From assembly GCF_037975245.1 (NCBI RefSeq), contig NC_092575.1, forward strand, positions 9,270,001 to 9,334,000: a stretch of DNA of 64,000 nt, read 5' to 3'. Origin of the DNA: Apostichopus japonicus (lineage: Eukaryota; Echinodermata; Holothuroidea; Aspidochirotida; Stichopodidae). The position numbers were made by a program, and so were the translations under genes. Of the stretch, positions 15,612-28,900 are shown in pieces; position 1 is the stretch's first letter; each line of letters starts with the position of its first letter. The notes beneath the pieces are model-generated. The model had not been told where the DNA came from. It did not search any database and saw only the letters and a list, made by a program, of their open reading frames with translations.

Positions 15612-16915
15612 GTTGTACCGATAAAACGAATTTAGGGTACCGATCAATCGAATGTGCGGTACCGATTAATCGAATGTGCGGTACCGATAAATAGAATGTG
15701 CGGTTTCGATCAATAGAATGTGCGGTACCAATCAATCGATTGTGCGGTACCGATTAATCGTATGTGCGGTACTGATTAATCGAATGTGCGCTACCGATCA
15801 ATCGAATGTGCGTTACATATAAATCGAAGCTGCAGTACCGATCCTCGAATGAGCGGTAACGAAAAATCGAATGTGGGGTACCGATAAATCGAAAGTGCGG
15901 TACCGATCAATCGAATGTGCGGTACCGATCAATCGAATGTGCGCTACCGATCAATCGAAGGTGCGGTACCGATAAATTGAATGTGCGTTGCCGACAAATC
16001 GGATATGCGGTAACGATCGATCGAATGTGCGGTACCTATCAATCGAATGTGCGGTACCGATCAATCGAATGTGCGGTACCGATAAACCGAATGTGCGGTA
16101 CCGATCAATCGAATGTGCGGTACCGATAAATAGAATGTGCGGTTCCAAAAAATGGAATGTGCGGTACATTTAAATAGAATGTGCGGTACCGATAAATCGA
16201 ATGTGCGTTGCCGATAAATCGAAAATGCGTAACCGATCAATCGAATATGCGGTAACGATCAATCGAATGTGCGATACCGATCAATCGAATGTGAGGAACC
16301 GATCAAACGAATGTGCGGAACCGATCAATCGATTGTGCGGTGCCGATCAATCGAATGTGCGATGACGATTAAACGAATGTGCTTTACCGATCAATCGAAT
16401 GTGCGGTACCGATTAATCGAATGTGCGGTATCGATCAATCGAATATGCGTTACAATTAATCGATTGTGCTGTACCGATCAATCGAATGTGCGGTACATTT
16501 AAATAGAATGTGCGGTTACAATCAATCGAATGTGCGGTACCGATAAATCGAATATGCGATTACGATGAATGGAATGTGCAATACCGATCAATCGAATGTG
16601 CGTTGCCGATCAATAGAATGTGCGGTACCGATCAATCGAATATGCGTTGCCGATCAATAGAATGTGCGGTACCGATAAATCGAATGTGCGGTACCGATAA
16701 ATCGAATGTGCGGTACCCATAAATTGAAAATGCGGTACCGATTAATATAATGCGCGGTATCGATCAATCGAATATGCGGTACCGAAAAGTCGAATGTGCG
16801 GTGCCGAACAATCGAATATGCGGTGACGATCAATCGAATGTGTTGTACCGATAAAACGAATTTAGGGTACCGATCAATCGAATGTGCGGTACCGATTAAT
16901 CGAATGTGCGGTACC
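14456..16915 (+). repeat. Tandem pair of 1,230-bp higher-order units
   Basis: Positions 14,456-15,685 and 15,686-16,915 are adjacent copies offset by exactly 1,230 bases. They share rare variants such as 'gatcctcgaatgag' and 'gacaaatcggatatg'. A visible difference is 'gattaatcg' versus 'gattaaacg' near 15,140/16,370. The end of the first copy coincides with the start of the second, so this is a simple tandem duplication. Related but more divergent copies continue to about 18,000. Confidence 0.85.
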
Positions 16916-19900
16916 GATAAATCGAATGTGCGGTACCGATCAATTGAAGCTGCGGTACATTTAAATAGAATGTGCGTTACCGATCAATGGAATGTGCGCT
17001 ACCGATCAATCGAATGTGCTTTACCGGTCAATCGAATGTGCGATACCGATCAATCGAATGGGCGTTGCCGATCAATCGTGTGTGCGGTACCGATAAATCG
17101 AATGTGCGTTACCGATCAATCGATTGTGCGGTACCGATTAATGGTATGTGCGGTACCGATTAATCGAATGTGCGGTACCGATCAATCGAATGTGCGTTAC
17201 CTATATATCGAAGCTGCAGTACCGATCAATCGAATGTGCGGTACCGATTAATCGTATGTGCGGTACTGATTAATCGAATGTGCGCTACCGATCAATCGAA
17301 TGTGCGTTACCTATAAATCGAAGCTGCAGTACCGATCCTCGAATGAGCGGTAACGAAAAATCGAATGTGGGGTACCGATAAATCGAAAGTGCGGTACCGA
17401 TCAATCGAATGTGCGGTACCGATCAATCGAAGGTGCGGTACCGATAAATTGAATGTGCGTTGCCGATAAATCGGATATGCGGTAACGATCGATCGAATGT
17501 GCGGTACCTATCAATCGAATGTGCGGTACCTATCAATCGAATGTGCGGTACCGATAAACCGAATGTGCGGTACCGATCAATCAAATGTGCGGTACCGATG
17601 AATAGAATGTGCGGTTCCAAAAAATGGAATGTGCGGTACATTTAAATAGAATGTGATGTACCGATAAATCGAATGTGCGTTGCCGATAAATCGAAAATGC
17701 GTAACCGATCAATCGAATATGCGGTAACGATCAATCGAATGTGCGATACCGATCAATCGAATGTGAGGAACCGATCAAACGAATGTGCGGAACCGATCAA
17801 TCGATTGTGCGGTGCCGATCAATCGAATGTGCGATGACGATTAATCGAATGTGCTTTACCGATCAATCGAATGTGCGGTACCGATAAATCGAATGTGCGG
17901 TATCGATCAATCGAATATGCGTTACAATTAATCGATTGTGCTGTACCGATCAATCGAATGTGCGGTACATTTAAATAGAATGTGCGGTAACAATCAATCG
18001 AATGTGCGGTACCGATAAATCGAATATGCGATTACGATGAATGGAATGTGCAATACCGATCAATCGAATGTGCGTTGCCGATCAATAGAATGTGCAGTAC
18101 CGGTAAATCGAATGTGCGGTACCGATCAATCGAATGTTCGGTTCCAAAAAAACGGAATGTGCGGTTCATTTAAATAGAATGTGCAATACATTTAAATAGA
18201 ATGTGCGGTACCGATAAATCAAATACGCGGTACCGATTTATTGAATGTGCGGTATCGATCAATCGAATGTGCGACACTGATAAATGGAATGTGCGGTACA
18301 TTTAAATAGAATGTGCGGTAACAATCAATCGAATGTGCGGTACCGATAAATCGAATATGCGATTACGATGAATGGAATGTGCAATACCGATCAATCGAAT
18401 GTGCGTTGCCGATCAATAGAATGTGCGGTACCGATCAATCGAATGTGCGTTGCCGATCAATAGAATGTGCGGTACCGATAAATCGAATGTGCGGTACCGA
18501 TAAATCGAATGTGCGGTACCCATAAATTGAAAATGCGGTACCGATTAATATAATGCGCGGTATCGATCAATCGAATATGCGGTACCGAAGTCGAATGTGC
18601 GGTGCCGAACAATCGAATATGCGGTGACGATCAATCGAATGTGTTGTACCGATAAAACGAATTTAGGGTACCGATCAATCGAATGTGCGGTACCGATTAA
18701 TCGAATGTGCGGTACCGATAAATCGAATGTGCGGTACCGATAAATCGAAGCTGCGGTACATTTAAATAGAATGTGCGTTACCGATCAATGGAATGTGCGC
18801 TACCGATCAATCGAATGTGCTTTACCGGTCAATCGAATGTGCGATACCGATCAATCGAATGGGCGTTGCCGATCAATCGTGTGTGCGGTACCGATAAATC
18901 GAATGTGCGTTACCGATCAATCGATTGTGCGGTACCGATTAATGGTATGTGCGGTACCGATTAATGGAATGTGCGGTACCGATCAATCGAATGTGCGTTA
19001 CCTATATATCGAAGCTGCAGTACCGATCAATCGAATGTGCGGTACCGATAAATCGAATGTGCGGTACCCATAAATTGAAAATGCGGTACCGATTAATATA
19101 ATGCGCGGTATCGATCAATCGAATATGCGGTACCGAAGTCGAATGTGCGGTGCCGAACAATCGAATATGCGGTGACGATCAATCGAATGTGTTGTACCGA
19201 TAAAACGAATTTAGGGTACCGATCAATCGAATGTGCGGTACCGATTAATCGAATGTGCGGTACCGATAAATCGAATGTGCGGTACCGATAAATCGAAGCT
19301 GCGGTACATTTAAATAGAATGTGCGTTACCGATCAATGGAATGTGCGCTACCGATCAATCGAATGTGCTTTACCGGTCAATCGAATGTGCGATACCGATC
19401 AATCGAATGGGCGTTGCCGATCAATCGTGTGTGCGGTACCGATAAATCGAATGTGCGTTACCGATCAATCGATTGTGCGGTACCGATTAATGGTATGTGC
19501 GGTACCGATTAATCGAATGTGCGGTACCGATCAATCGAATGTGCGTTACCTATATATCGAAGCTGCAGTACCGATCAATCGAATGTGCGGTACCGAAAAA
19601 TCGAATGTGCAGTACCGATAAATCGAATGTGCGGTACCGATCAATCGAATGTTCGGTTCCAAAAAAATGGAATGTGCGGTACATTTAAATAGAATGTGCA
19701 ATACATTTAAATAGAATGTGCGGTACCGATAAATCAAATACGCGGTACCGATTTATTGAATGTGCGGTATCGATCAATCGAATGTGCGGTACTGATAAAT
19801 CGAATGTGCGTTGCCGATAAATCGAAAATGCGTAACCGATAAATAGAATATGCGGTAACTATCAATCGAATGTGCGATACCGATCAATCGAATGTGAGGA

Positions 19901-22900
19901 ACCGATAAATCGAATGTGCGGTACCCATAAATTGAAAATGCGGTACCGATTAATAGAATGCGCGGTATCGATCAATCGAATATGCGGTACCGAAGTCGAA
20001 TGCGCGGTGCCGAACAATCGAATATGCGGTGACGATCAATCGAATGTGTTGTTCCGATAAAACGAATTTAGGGTACCGATCAATCGAAGGGGTACCGATT
20101 AATCAAATGTGCGGTACCGATAAATCGAATGTGCGGTACCGATAAATCGAAGCTGCTGTACATTTAAATAGAATGTGCGTTACCGATCAATGGAATGTGC
20201 GCTACCGATCAATCGAATGTGCTTTACCGGTCAATAGAATGTGCGATACCGATCAATCGAATGGGCGTTGCCGATCAATCGTGTGTGCGGTACCGATCAA
20301 TCGAATGTGCGTTGCCGATCAATAGAATGTGCGGTACCGATAAATCGAATGTGCGGTACCGATAAATCGAATGTGCGGTACCCATAAATTGAAAATGCGG
20401 TACCGATTAATAGAATGCGCGGTATCGATCAATCGAATATGCGGTACCGAAAAGTCGAATGCGCGGTGCCGAACAAATCGAATACGCGGTGACGATCAAT
20501 CGAATGTGTTGTACCGATAAAACGAATTTAGGGTACCGATCAATCGAATGTGCGGTACCGATTAATCGAATGTGCGGTACCGATAAATCGAATGTGCGGT
20601 ACCGATAAATCGAAGCTGCGGTACATTTAAATAGAATGTGCGTTACCGATCAATGGAAATGTGCGCTACCGATCAATCGAATGTGCTTTACCGGTCAATC
20701 GAATGTGCGATACCGATCAATCGAATGGGCGTTGCCGATCAATCGTGTGTGCGGTACCGATAAATCGAATGTGCGTTACCGATCAATCGATTGTGCGGTA
20801 CCGATTAATGGTATGTGCGGTACCGATTAATCGAATGTGCGATACCGATCAATCGAATGTGCGTTACCTATATATCGGAGCTGCAGTACCGATCAATCGA
20901 ATGTGCGGTACCGAAAAATCGAATGTGCAGTACCGATAAATCGAATGTGCGGTACCGATCAATCGAATGTTCGGTTCCAAAAAAACGGAATGTGCGGTTC
21001 ATTTAAATAGAATGTGCAATACATTTAAATAGAATGTGCGGTACCGATAAATCAAATACGCGGTACCGATTTATTGAATGTGCGGTATCGATCAATCGAA
21101 TGTGCGGTACTGATAAATCGAATGTGCGTTGCCGATAAATCGAAAATGCGTAACCGATCAATCGAATATGCGGTAACTATCAATCGAATGTGCGGTACCG
21201 ATCAATCGAATGTGAGGAAACGATCAAACGAATGTGCGGAAGCGATCAATCGATTGTGCGGTGCCGATCAATCGAATGTGCGGTGACGATTAATCGAATG
21301 TGCTTTACCGATCAATCGAATGTGCGGTACCGATTAATCGAATTTGCGTTTCCGATAAATAGAATGTGCGGTTCCGATCAATAGAATGTGCGGTACCAAT
21401 CAATCGATTGTGCGGTACCGATTAATCGTATGTGCGGTACTGATTAATCGAATGTGCGCTACCGATCAATCGAATGTGCGTTACCTATAAATCGAAGCTG
21501 CAGTACCGATCCTCGAATGTGCGGTAACGAAAAATCGAATGTGGGGTACCGATAAATCGAATGTGCGGTACCGATCAATCGAATGTGCGGTACCGATCAA
21601 TCGAATGTGCGGTACCAATAAACCGAATGTGCGGTACCGATCAATCAAATGTGCGGTATCGATGAATAGAATGTGCGGTACCGATCAATCGAATGTGCGG
21701 TACGGAATAATCGAATGTGCGGTACTGATCAATCGAATGTGCGGTACTGATAAATCGAATGTGCGGTTCCAAAAAATGGAATGTGCGGTACATTTAAATA
21801 GAATGTGCGGTACCGATAAATAAAAAATGCGGTATCGATCAATCGAATGTGCGGTACTGATAAATCGAATGTGCGTTGCCGATAAATCGAAAATGCGTAA
21901 CCGATAAATAGAATATGCGGTAACTATCAATCGAATGTGCGATACCGATCAATCGAATGTGAGGAAACGATCAAACGAATGTGCGGAACCGATCAATCGA
22001 TTGTGCGGTGCCGATCAATCGAATGTGCGGTGACGATTAATCGAATGTGCTTTACCGATCAATCGAATGTGCGGTACCGATCAATCAAATGTGCGGTACC
22101 GATCAATCAAATGCGCGGTATCGATCAAACGAATGTGCGGTACTGATAACTCGAATGTGCGGTACCGATCAATCGAATGTGCGGTAACAATCAATCGAAT
22201 GTGCGGTACCGATAAATCGAATATGCGATTACGATGAATGGAATGTGCAATAACGATCAATCGATTGTGCGGTACTGATCAATCGAATGTGCGGTACCGA
22301 TCAATCGAATGTGCGGTATCGATAAATCGAAGGTGCGGTGCCATGTTATCGATTGTGCTGTACCGATAAATCGAATGTGCGGTACCGATCAATCGAATGT
22401 GCGTTGCCGATCAATCGAATGTGCGGTACCGATTAATCGAATTTGCGTTGCCGATAAATAGAATGTGCGGTTCCGATCAATAGAATGTGCGGTACCAATC
22501 AATCGATTGTGCGGTACCGATTAATCGTATGTGCGGTACTGATTAATCGAATGTGCGCTACCGATCAATCGAATGTGCGTTACCTATAAATCGAAGCTGC
22601 AGTACCGATCCTCGAATGTGCGGTAACGATCAATCGAATGTGCGGTACCGATCAATCGAATGTGCGCTACCGATCAATCGAAGGTGCGGTACCGATAAAT
22701 TGAATGTTCGTTGCCGATAAATCGGATATGCGGTAACGATCGATCGAATGTGCGGTAACGATCGATCGAATGTGCGGTACCGATCAATCGAATGTGCGGT
22801 ACCAATAAACCGAATGTGCGGTACCGATCAATCAAATGTGCGGTATCGATGAATAGAATGTGCGGTACCGATCAATCGAATGTGCGGTACGGAATAATCG

Positions 22901-25883
22901 AATGTGCGGTACTGATCAATCGAATGTGCGGTACTGATAAATCGAATGTGCGTTGCCGATAAATCGAATGTGCGTTTCCGATCAATCGAATGTGCGATTG
23001 ATCAATCGAATGTGCGGTTCCAAAAAATGGAATGTGCGGTACATTTAAATAGAATGTGCGGTACCGATAAATAAAAAATGCGGTATCGATCAATCGAATG
23101 TGCGGTACTGATAAATCGAATGTGCGTTGCCGATAAATCGAAAATGCGTAACCGATAAATAGAATATGCGGTAACTATCAATCGAATGTGCGATACCGAT
23201 CAATCGAATGTGAGGAACCGATCAAACGAATGTGCGGAACCGATCAATCGAAGGTGCGATACCGATAAATTGAATGTGCGTTGCCGATAAATAGAATATG
23301 CGGTACCGATAAACCGAATGTGCGGTAACTTTTAATCGAATGTGCGGTACCGATCAATCGAATGTGCGGTACCGATGAATAGAATGTGCGGTTCCAAAAA
23401 ATGGAATGTGCGGTACATTTAAATAGAATGTGCCGTACCGATAAATCGAATGTGCGTTGCCGATAAATCGAAAATGCGTAACCGATCAATCGAATATGCG
23501 GTAACGATCAATCGAATGTGCGATACCGATCAATCGAATGTGAGGAACCGATCAAACGAATGTGCGGAACCGATCAATCGATTGTGCGGTGCCGATCAAT
23601 CGAATGTGCGATGACGATTAATCGAATGTGCTTTACCGATCAATCGAATGTGCGGTACCGATTAATCGAATGTGCGGTATCGATCAATCGAATATGCGTT
23701 ACCAATTAATCGATTGTGCTGTACCGATCAATCGAATGTGCGGTACATTTAAATAGAATGTGCGGTAACAATCAATCGAATGTGGGGTACCGATAAATCG
23801 AATATGCGATTACGATGAATGGAATGTGCAATACCGATCAATCGAATGTGCGTTGCTGATCAATCGAATGTGCGGTACCGATCAATCGAATGTGCGTTGC
23901 CGATCAATAGAATGTGCGGTACCGATAAATCGAATGTGCGGTACCGATAAATCGAATGTGCAGTACCCATAAATTGAAAATGCGGTACCGATTAATAGAA
24001 TGCGCGGTATCGATCAATCGAATATGCGGTGACGATCAATCGAATGTGTTGTACCGATAAAACGAATTTAGGGTACCGATCAATCGAATGTGCGGTACCG
24101 ATTAATCGAATGTGCGGTACCGATAAATCGAATGTGCGGTACCGATAAATCGAAGCTGCGGTACATTTAAATAGAATGTGCGTTACCGATCAATGGAATG
24201 TGCGCTACCGATCAATCGAATGTGCTTTACCGGTCAATCGAATGTGCGATACCGATCAATCGAATGGGCGTTGCCGATCAATCGTGTGTGCGGTACCGAT
24301 AAATCGAATGTGCGTTACCGATCAATCGATTGTGCGGTACCGATTAATGGTATGTGCGGTACCGATTAATCGAATGTGCGTTACCGATCAATCGTGTGTG
24401 CGTTACCTATATATCGAAGCTGCAGTACCGATCAATCGAATGTGCGGTACCGTAAAATCGAATGTGCAGTACCGATAAATCGAATGTGCGGTACCGATCA
24501 ATCGAATGTTCGGTTCCAAAAAAATGGAATGTGCGGTACATTTAAATAGAATGTGCAATACATTTAAATAAAATGTGCGGTACCGATAAATCAAATACGC
24601 GGTACCGATTTATTGAATGTGCGGTATCGATCAATCGAATGTGCGGTACTGATAAATCGAATGTGCGTTGCCGATAAATCGAAAATGCGTAACCGATAAA
24701 TAGAATATGCGGTAACTATCAATCGAATGTGCGATACCGATCAATCGAATGTGAGGAACCGATCAAACGAATGTGCGGAACCGATCAATCGATTGTGCGG
24801 TGCCGATCAATCGAATATGCGGTGACGATTAATCGAATGTGCTTTACCGATCAATCGAATGTGCGGTACCGATCAATCGAATGTGCGGTACCGATAAATC
24901 AAATGTGCGGTATCGATCAATCGAATGTGCGGTACTGATAAATCGATTGTGCGTTACCGATAAATCGAAAATTCGTAACCGATAAATAGAATATGCGGTA
25001 ACTATCAATCGAATGTGAGGAACCGATCAAACGAATGTGCGGAAGCGATCAATCGATTGTGCGGTGCCGATCAATCGAATGTGCGGTGACGATTAATCGA
25101 ATGTGCTTTACCGATCAATCGAATGTGCGGTACCGATCAATCAAATGTGCGGTACCGATAAATCAAATGTGCGGTATCGATCAATCGAATGTGCGGTACT
25201 GATAAATCGGATGTGCGTTACCGATAAATAGAATATGCGGTAACTATCAATCGAATGTGAGGAACCGATCAAACGAATGTGCGGAACCGATCAATCGATT
25301 GTGCGGTGCCGATCAATCGAATATGCGGTGACGATTAATCGAATGTGCTTTACCGATCAATCGAATGTGCGGTACCGATCAATCGAATGTGCGGTACCGA
25401 TAAATCAAATGTGCGGTATCGATCAATCGAATGTGCGGTACTGATAAATCGATTGTGCGTTACCGATAAATCGAAAATTCGTAACCGATAAATAGAATAT
25501 GCGGTAACGATCAATCGAATGTGCGATACCGATCAATCGAATGTGAGGAACCGATCAAACGAATGTGCGGAACCGATCAATCGATTGTGCGGTGCCGATC
25601 AATCGAATGTGCGGTGACGATCAATCGATTGTGCGGTACAGATCAATAGAATGTGCGGTACCGATAATTTGAATGTGCGGTACAGATAAATCGAATGTGC
25701 TATAACGATCATTCGAATGTGCGGTACCGAAAAATAGAATGTGCTGTACCGATATATAGAATGTGCTGTACAGATCAATCGAATGTGCTATAACGATCAT
25801 TCGAATGTGCGGTACCGTCCGTGCGGTACCGATCAATCGAATGTGCGGTCCCGATAAATATAATGTTCGGTACCCATAAATGG

Positions 25884-25928
25884 AATGTGCGGTACAGACC
25901 AATTTTTAATTGACCGGTACAGCACATT
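25884..25928. other. Satellite polarity-switch junction (hairpin)
   Basis: Here the satellite changes strand. The left arm ends AATGTGCGGTACAGACCAATT, then comes TTT at 25,905-25,907, then AATTGACCGGTACAGCACATT. The arms are imperfect inverted copies about 21 bases long, with perfect AATT/AATT next to the loop. Beyond this the two satellite arms continue the inverted relation at unit level for thousands of bases. Confidence 0.9.
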
Positions 25929-28900
25929 CCATTGATCGATACCGCACATTCGATTGATCGGTACTGCACATTCGATTGATCGGTACCGCACATTCGATTG
26001 ACCAATACTGCACATTCGATTGATCGGTACCGAACATTCAATTTTCTGATTATGTACATTCGATTGATCAGTTCGGCTCTTTCGACTGATCGGTAAGGCT
26101 TTTTCGATTGACCGGTACCGAACATTCGATTGATCGGTACCGCACATTCTATAGATCGGTACCGCACACTCGATTGATCGATACCGCACATTCTATAGAT
26201 CGGTACCGCACATTCGATTGATTGTACGGCACTCTCCATTGATCGGTGAAGCACATTCTATTGATCGGTACCGCACATTCTATAGATCGGTACCGCACAC
26301 TCGATTGATCGATACCGCACATTCTATAGATCGGTACCGCACATTCGATTGATTGTACGGCACTCTCCATTGATCGGTGAAGCACATTCTATTGATCGAT
26401 ACCGAACATTCTATTGATCGGTACTGCACATTCGCTTGATCGGTACCGCACATTCGATTGATCGATATTGCACATTCGATGGATCAGTAGCTCACAATCC
26501 ATTGATTGGTTTGGCACATTCCGATCGATCGGTACCGCACAATCGATCGGCCGGTACCACACATTCGATTGATCGATACCGCACCTTCTATTGATCCGTA
26601 ACGCACATTCGATTGTTCGGTACCGCACATTCGATTGACCGGTACTGCACATTCGATTGATCAGGACCGCACATGTGATCGATAGTTAAAGCACATCCGA
26701 TATATCGGTACCGCACATTCGAATGATCGATATCGCACATTCGATTGATCGGTACCGCACACTCGATTTTTGGATACCGCACATTCGATTGATCGGTACC
26801 ACACATTCGATTGATCGTTACCGCACATTCGATTGATCGGTACCGCACATTCGATTGATCGGTAACGCACATTCGATTGATCGGTATCGCACATTCGATT
26901 AATAGATACCGCTCATTCGATTGATCGGATTCCGCACATTCGATTGATCGTTACCGCACATACGATTGATCGTTACCGCACATACGATTGATCGGTACCG
27001 CACACTCGATGATCGTTACCGCACATACGATTGATCGGTACAGCACATTCGATTGTTCGGTATCGAATATTCGATTGTCTGATAATGCACATTCGATTGA
27101 TCGATGATGTACATTCGATTGATCGGTACTGCTCATTCGATTGATCGATACCGCACATTCGATTGCTTAATACCGCACACTCGAAAGATCGGTACCGCAC
27201 ATTCGATAGATCGGTACCACACATTCGATTGATCGATACCGCACAATCGATTGATCGATACTGCACATTCGATTTATCGATATTGCAGTTTCGATTGATC
27301 GTTACCGCACATTCTATTGACCAGTTAGGCACATTCGATTGATCACTACCGAACATTCGATTGTCTGATAATGCACATTCGATTGATCGATGATTCACAT
27401 TCGATTAATCGGTATCGCACATTCGATTGATCGATACCGCACATTCGATTGCTTGATACCGCACACTCGATAGATCGGTACCGCACATTCGATTGATCGA
27501 TACCGCACATTCGATTGATTGGTAAGGCTCATTCGATTAATCGGTAAGGCTCATTCGAAAGATCGGTACAACACATTCGATTGATTGTACGGCACACTCG
27601 ATTGATCGGTGAAGCACATTCTTTTGATCGGTACCGCTCATTCGATTGATCGGAACTGCACATTCGATTGATCGGTACCAAACATTCGATTGTCCGATAA
27701 GGCACATTGGTACCGCACATTCGATTGATCGATAACGTACATTCGATTGATCGGTACCGCACATTCGATTGATCGGTACCGCACATACGATATGATCGGT
27801 ACCGCACATTCGATTGATTGTACCGCACCCTCGATTGATCGGTTAAGCACATTACATTGATCGGTAAGGCTCATTCGATTAATTGGTAAGGCTCATTCGA
27901 TTGATCGGTACCATACATTCGCTTGTTCGGTACCGCACATCCGATCGATCGGTACCACACATTCGATTGATCGTTCTGCACATTGGATTAACAGGTACTG
28001 CACATTCAATCGATCGGACCCCACATTCTATTGATTGGTACCGCACATTCGATTGACCGGTACTGCACAATCGATTTATCGATACGTCACATTCGATTGA
28101 TCGAAACTGCACATTCGATTTATCGATACCGCACATTCGATTGATAGGTACTGCACATTCGATTAATTGGAACCGCACATTCGATTGGTCGGTACCGCAC
28201 ATTCGATTGATCGGTACGGCACATTGGATTGACCGGTACAGCACATTGGATTGATCGGTACCGCAAATTCGATAGATCAGTATACCAAACATTCGATTGA
28301 TTGGTACCGGATATTCGATTAAATGGTACAGCAAATTCGATTTACGGTACCACACATTCGATTGAACGGAACCGCATATTTGGATTAACGGTACCGCACA
28401 TTCGATTGAACGGTACCGCACATGCGAATTAACGGTACCGCTCATTCGATTGAACGGTACTGCACATTCTAAAAAACGGTAGCGCACATTCAATAGATCG
28501 GTACCACACATTCGATTGATCGATACCGCACAATCGATTGATCGATACTGCACATTCGATTTATCGATATTGCAGTTTCGATTGATCGTTACCGCACATT
28601 CTTTTGACCAGTTAGGCACATTCGATTGATCACTACCGAACATTCGATTGTCTGATAATGCACATTCGATTGATCGATGATGCACATTCGATTAATCGGT
28701 ACCGCACATTCGATTGATCGATACCGCACATTCGATTGCTTGATACCGCACACTCGATAGATCGGTACCGCACATTCGATTGATCGATACCGCACATTCG
28801 ATTGATTGGTAAGGCTCATTCGAAAGATCGGTACAACACATTCGATTGATTGTACGGCACACTCGATTGATCGGTGAAGCACATTCTTTTGATCGGTACC

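Larger units (their letters stand above)
1..25905 (+). repeat. Giant 22-bp satellite array, forward arm
   Basis: The whole stretch is head-to-tail copies of a 22-bp unit whose core reads TGCGGTACCGATCAATCG followed by AATG. The main variants have GATAAATCG or GATTAATCG in place of GATCAATCG, a TTCC or TGCC version of the central TACC, and AT-rich units ending in TACATTTAAATAG. About 1,175 units lie in this arm, and the array continues past the left edge of the window. Each unit holds the 8-bp palindrome CGGTACCG and three CpGs. Variant units recur in the same order over hundreds to thousands of bases, which is higher-order structure made by block duplication. Long open frames inside are a by-product of the unit and are not genes. 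No gene, RNA or transposon interrupts it. Confidence 0.98.

Noticed and set aside
1-25905. CRISPR-like array
   Set aside because: There are no unique spacers: units are directly adjacent and the variation is point mutation within the repeat. The window is eukaryotic.
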